Shown here in pieces: positions 5,664 to 7,289 of a stretch of 7,289 nucleotides of DNA. The position numbers were made by a program, and so were the translations under genes. Position 1 is the stretch's first letter, and the number at the start of each line of letters is the position of its first letter. The stretch comes from Clostridiales bacterium (lineage in GTDB: Bacteria; Bacillota_A; Clostridia; Oscillospirales; Oscillospiraceae). The notes under the pieces were generated by a model that did no database searches, was not told where the DNA came from, and saw only the letters and a list, made by a program, of their open reading frames with translations. The stretch lies in contig DXTB01000038.1 in NCBI GenBank assembly GCA_019410105.1, positions 1 to 7,289 of the forward strand. The letters run 5' to 3'.

Positions 5664-6920
5664 ATGAATGTTTTGATTGTCGGCGGCGGCGGGCGGGAGC
5701 ACGCCATCGCCTGGGCACTGTCTAAGAGTGAGCAAGTGGAACAACTTTACTGCGCCCCCGGCAACGGCGGTATCGCCGCCCTGGCCCAGTGCGTCCCCCT
5801 CTCCGCCACCGACGTGGATGGAGTGGTGGCCTGGGCCCAGACCCATTCCATTGATTTTGTAGTGGTGGCGCCGGACGATCCCCTGGCCCTGGGCATGGTG
5901 GACGCCCTGGAGGATGCGGGCATCCCCGCCTTCGGCCCCCGGGCGGACGCCGCCATCATCGAGGCCAGCAAAATCTTTTCCAAGAATCTGATGGCCAAGT
6001 ACCACATTCCAACCGCAAAGTATCAAACCTTTACAGAGCTCGCCCCTGCTCTGGCCTACATTGAGGCCGAGGGCGCGCCCATCGTGGTGAAGGCTGACGG
6101 CCTGGCCCTGGGCAAGGGCGTTATCGTGGCCCAGACGGTAGCCGAAGCCCAGGAGGCCGCCCGTTCCATGATGGACGGCCGCAAGTTCGGCCAGGCCGGC
6201 GCCAGGGTGGTCATCGAGGAGTGTATGACCGGCCCGGAGGTCACCGTGTTGGCTTTCTGCGACGGGGAGCATCTGGTTCCCATGCCCTCCTCCCAGGATC
6301 ACAAGCGGGCCTTTGACGGCAACCAGGGCCCCAACACCGGCGGCATGGGCGCCATCTCCCCCTCTCCCAACTACACGCCCGAGGTGGCCCGCCGCTGTAT
6401 GGAGGAGATCTTCCTGCCCACGGTGGCCGCCCTCAAGGCGGAGGGCCGCCCCTTCCAGGGAGTGCTCTACTTTGGCCTGATGCTCACCCCCGACGGCCCC
6501 AAGGTGGTGGAGTACAATGCCCGCTTCGGCGATCCCGAATGCCAGGCGGTGCTCTCCCTGCTGGAGACCGATCTGCTGGACATCTTCCTGGCCTGCCGTA
6601 ACGGCACTTTGGACCATCTGAACATCCGGTGGAAGGACGGGGCGGCCTGTTGTCTGGTGCTGGCCTCCGGCGGCTACCCCGGCTCCTACGCCAAGGGTCT
6701 GCCCATCACCGGCCTGGAGGATGCCGGACAGCAGGCCGTGGTTTTCCATGCGGGCACCAAACTGGGAGACGACGGCACGGTGTTCACCAACGGCGGCCGG
6801 GTGCTGGGCGTCACCGCCACCGGGCCGGATCTGAACGCCGCGATCGACAGCGCCTACGCCGCCGCGGGGCACATCCACTTCCAGGACATGCACTTCCGCA
6901 CCGACATTGGCCGGGTTTGA
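5664..6920 (+). CDS. purD: Phosphoribosylamine-glycine ligase (GAR synthetase)
   Basis: ATP-grasp enzyme that joins phosphoribosylamine and glycine to form GAR (step 2). The 418 residues are typical for a monofunctional PurD. Seen in order: GGGGREHA (7-14) and PGNGG (32-36) in the N-terminal domain, the ATP-grasp lysine segment KADGLALGKGV (143-153), QDHKRAFDGN (201-210) with GPNTGGMG (212-219), and YNARFGDPE (274-282), which carries the metal/phosphate-binding residues of the family. The segment VVAPDDPL (67-74) differs from the more common VVGPEAPL; I believe this is a lineage variant, as the rest is intact. GAGGTG at 5652-5657, overlapping the TraX stop, lies 6 bases before ATG 5664, so translation may be coupled. 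It is the last pur gene of the cluster in this window; a short hairpin without T tract follows. Confidence 0.97.
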   Translation: MNVLIVGGGGREHAIAWALSKSEQVEQLYCAPGNGGIAALAQCVPLSATDVDGVVAWAQTHSIDFVVVAPDDPLALGMVDALEDAGIPAFGPRADAAIIEASKIFSKNLMAKYHIPTAKYQTFTELAPALAYIEAEGAPIVVKADGLALGKGVIVAQTVAEAQEAARSMMDGRKFGQAGARVVIEECMTGPEVTVLAFCDGEHLVPMPSSQDHKRAFDGNQGPNTGGMGAISPSPNYTPEVARRCMEEIFLPTVAALKAEGRPFQGVLYFGLMLTPDGPKVVEYNARFGDPECQAVLSLLETDLLDIFLACRNGTLDHLNIRWKDGAACCLVLASGGYPGSYAKGLPITGLEDAGQQAVVFHAGTKLGDDGTVFTNGGRVLGVTATGPDLNAAIDSAYAAAGHIHFQDMHFRTDIGRV

Positions 6921-6922
6921 AG

Positions 6923-6939
6923 CCCTTGCGCCCCAAGGG
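6923..6939 (+). terminator. Weak hairpin after purD, doubtful terminator
   Basis: CCCTTG (6923-6928) pairs perfectly with CAAGGG (6934-6939) around a five-base loop, three bases after the purD stop. No run of T follows, so it does not meet the usual intrinsic-terminator pattern. It may mark the 3' end of the pur transcript through processing, or have no role. Confidence 0.25.
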
Positions 6940-6977
6940 GTGCTACTGCTGGTTGTCAAATTGGATGCTCCGGTTGG

Positions 6978-7007
6978 TTGCGTCTATCCGGGCCGTTCTG
7001 CTAAGAT
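6978..7007 (+). promoter_or_regulatory. Possible weak promoter for the XRE regulator
   Basis: TAAGAT (7002-7007) with TTGCGT (6978-6983) 18 bases upstream is the best -10/-35 pair I can find in the 116-bp gap before the regulator gene. Both elements have several mismatches to consensus. The location 30 bp before the start codon is reasonable. Candidate only. Confidence 0.22.
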
Positions 7008-7036
7008 GAGCCCAAGAAAAAAGGAGGTTCATCACC

Positions 7037-7289
7037 ATGGAATTTCGTGAACGGCTCTACCAGCTCCGCAAAGGGCGGGGCATTTCCCAGGAGGAGCTGG
7101 CCCACACCGTAGGGGTCTCCCGGCAGGCGGTACAGAAGTGGGAGGCGGGGGCCGCCACCCCGGATCTCAACAACCTGTCCGCCTTGGCCGACTATTTTGC
7201 CGTCAGTTTGGACTATCTGGTGCGGGGAATCGAGCCCGAAAAGCCCGCAGCCCCTTCCCCTCAGCAGGCTGTCATCCAAAACTACTATA
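7037..7289 (+). CDS. XRE-family helix-turn-helix regulator, 3' truncated by window end
   Basis: The first 84 residues are visible and the frame is still open at the window edge. The N-terminus is a classic lambda-Cro/XRE DNA-binding domain: RLYQLRKGRGISQEELA (about 6-22), the recognition-helix region VGVSRQAVQKWEAG (26-39), then PDLNNLSALADYFAVSLDYLV (about 43-63). After this comes a Pro/Ala-rich linker, PEKPAAPSPQQ, probably leading to a second domain that cannot be seen. AAGGAGG (7021-7027), 9 bases before ATG 7037, is a near-ideal ribosome site. It is separated from purD by 116 bp and may have its own weak promoter, so it is probably not part of the pur transcript. Whether it controls the pur genes or something further downstream cannot be told from this sequence. 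Confidence 0.9.
   Translation, partial: MEFRERLYQLRKGRGISQEELAHTVGVSRQAVQKWEAGAATPDLNNLSALADYFAVSLDYLVRGIEPEKPAAPSPQQAVIQNYY

Noticed and set aside
5301..6959. Long minus-strand open frame opposite traX-like gene and purD (552 codons)
   Set aside because: Same reason: it is a shadow of purD, low-complexity in composition, without a ribosome site or recognisable domain.
1..7289. CRISPR array, tRNA, rRNA, insertion sequence or attachment site
   Set aside because: I saw no regularly spaced repeats, cloverleaf sequences, transposase motifs or terminal repeats anywhere in the window.

Overview
The window is a high-GC stretch of Gram-positive chromosome carrying a purine-biosynthesis cluster. Codons in the main genes are strongly GC-ending, Shine-Dalgarno sites are strong AGGAGG/GGAGG types, and the IMP cyclohydrolase resembles the archaeal PurO type. 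Together these suggest a gut Clostridia, most likely of the Oscillospiraceae/Flavonifractor-like group. The taxon is an inference from gene content and style; no marker gene is present. All convincing genes lie on the plus strand.

Layout: 1-241 is a leader without a supported gene. It holds four successive hairpin-forming segments, the last followed by a T tract. Next come purM (242-1282) and purN (1294-1917), 11 bp apart. Two unrelated small genes follow: a 58-residue two-helix membrane protein (1939-2115) and a 206-residue AT-rich putative lipoprotein (2137-2757). A 152-bp gap with a possible promoter leads to a purO-type IMP cyclohydrolase (2910-3623). After an 81-bp gap of GC-rich mutually complementary segments comes a stand-alone AICAR transformylase (3705-4877). 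Its stop overlaps the start of a TraX-family membrane protein (4877-5653), which is closely followed by purD (5664-6920). After a 116-bp gap, an XRE-family regulator (7037 onward) runs off the window end.

How the genes work together: PurD makes GAR (step 2 of the pathway), PurN formylates it with 10-formyl-THF (step 3), PurM closes the imidazole ring (step 5), the AICAR transformylase adds the second formyl group (step 9), and the PurO-type enzyme closes the ring to IMP (step 10). The last two steps, usually one bifunctional PurH protein, are split here between two separate genes of apparently different ancestry: an archaeal-type cyclohydrolase and a transformylase that closely resembles the eukaryotic ATIC C-terminal domain. 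Other pur genes (purF, purE, purC, purL, purB) are not in this window.

Most of the window is ordinary housekeeping metabolism. The parts that merit a second look are the split last two steps, the TraX protein translationally embedded in the cluster, the AT-rich two-gene insertion, and the two structured non-coding stretches (22-193 and 3628-3679). I did not find a clear previously undescribed system.
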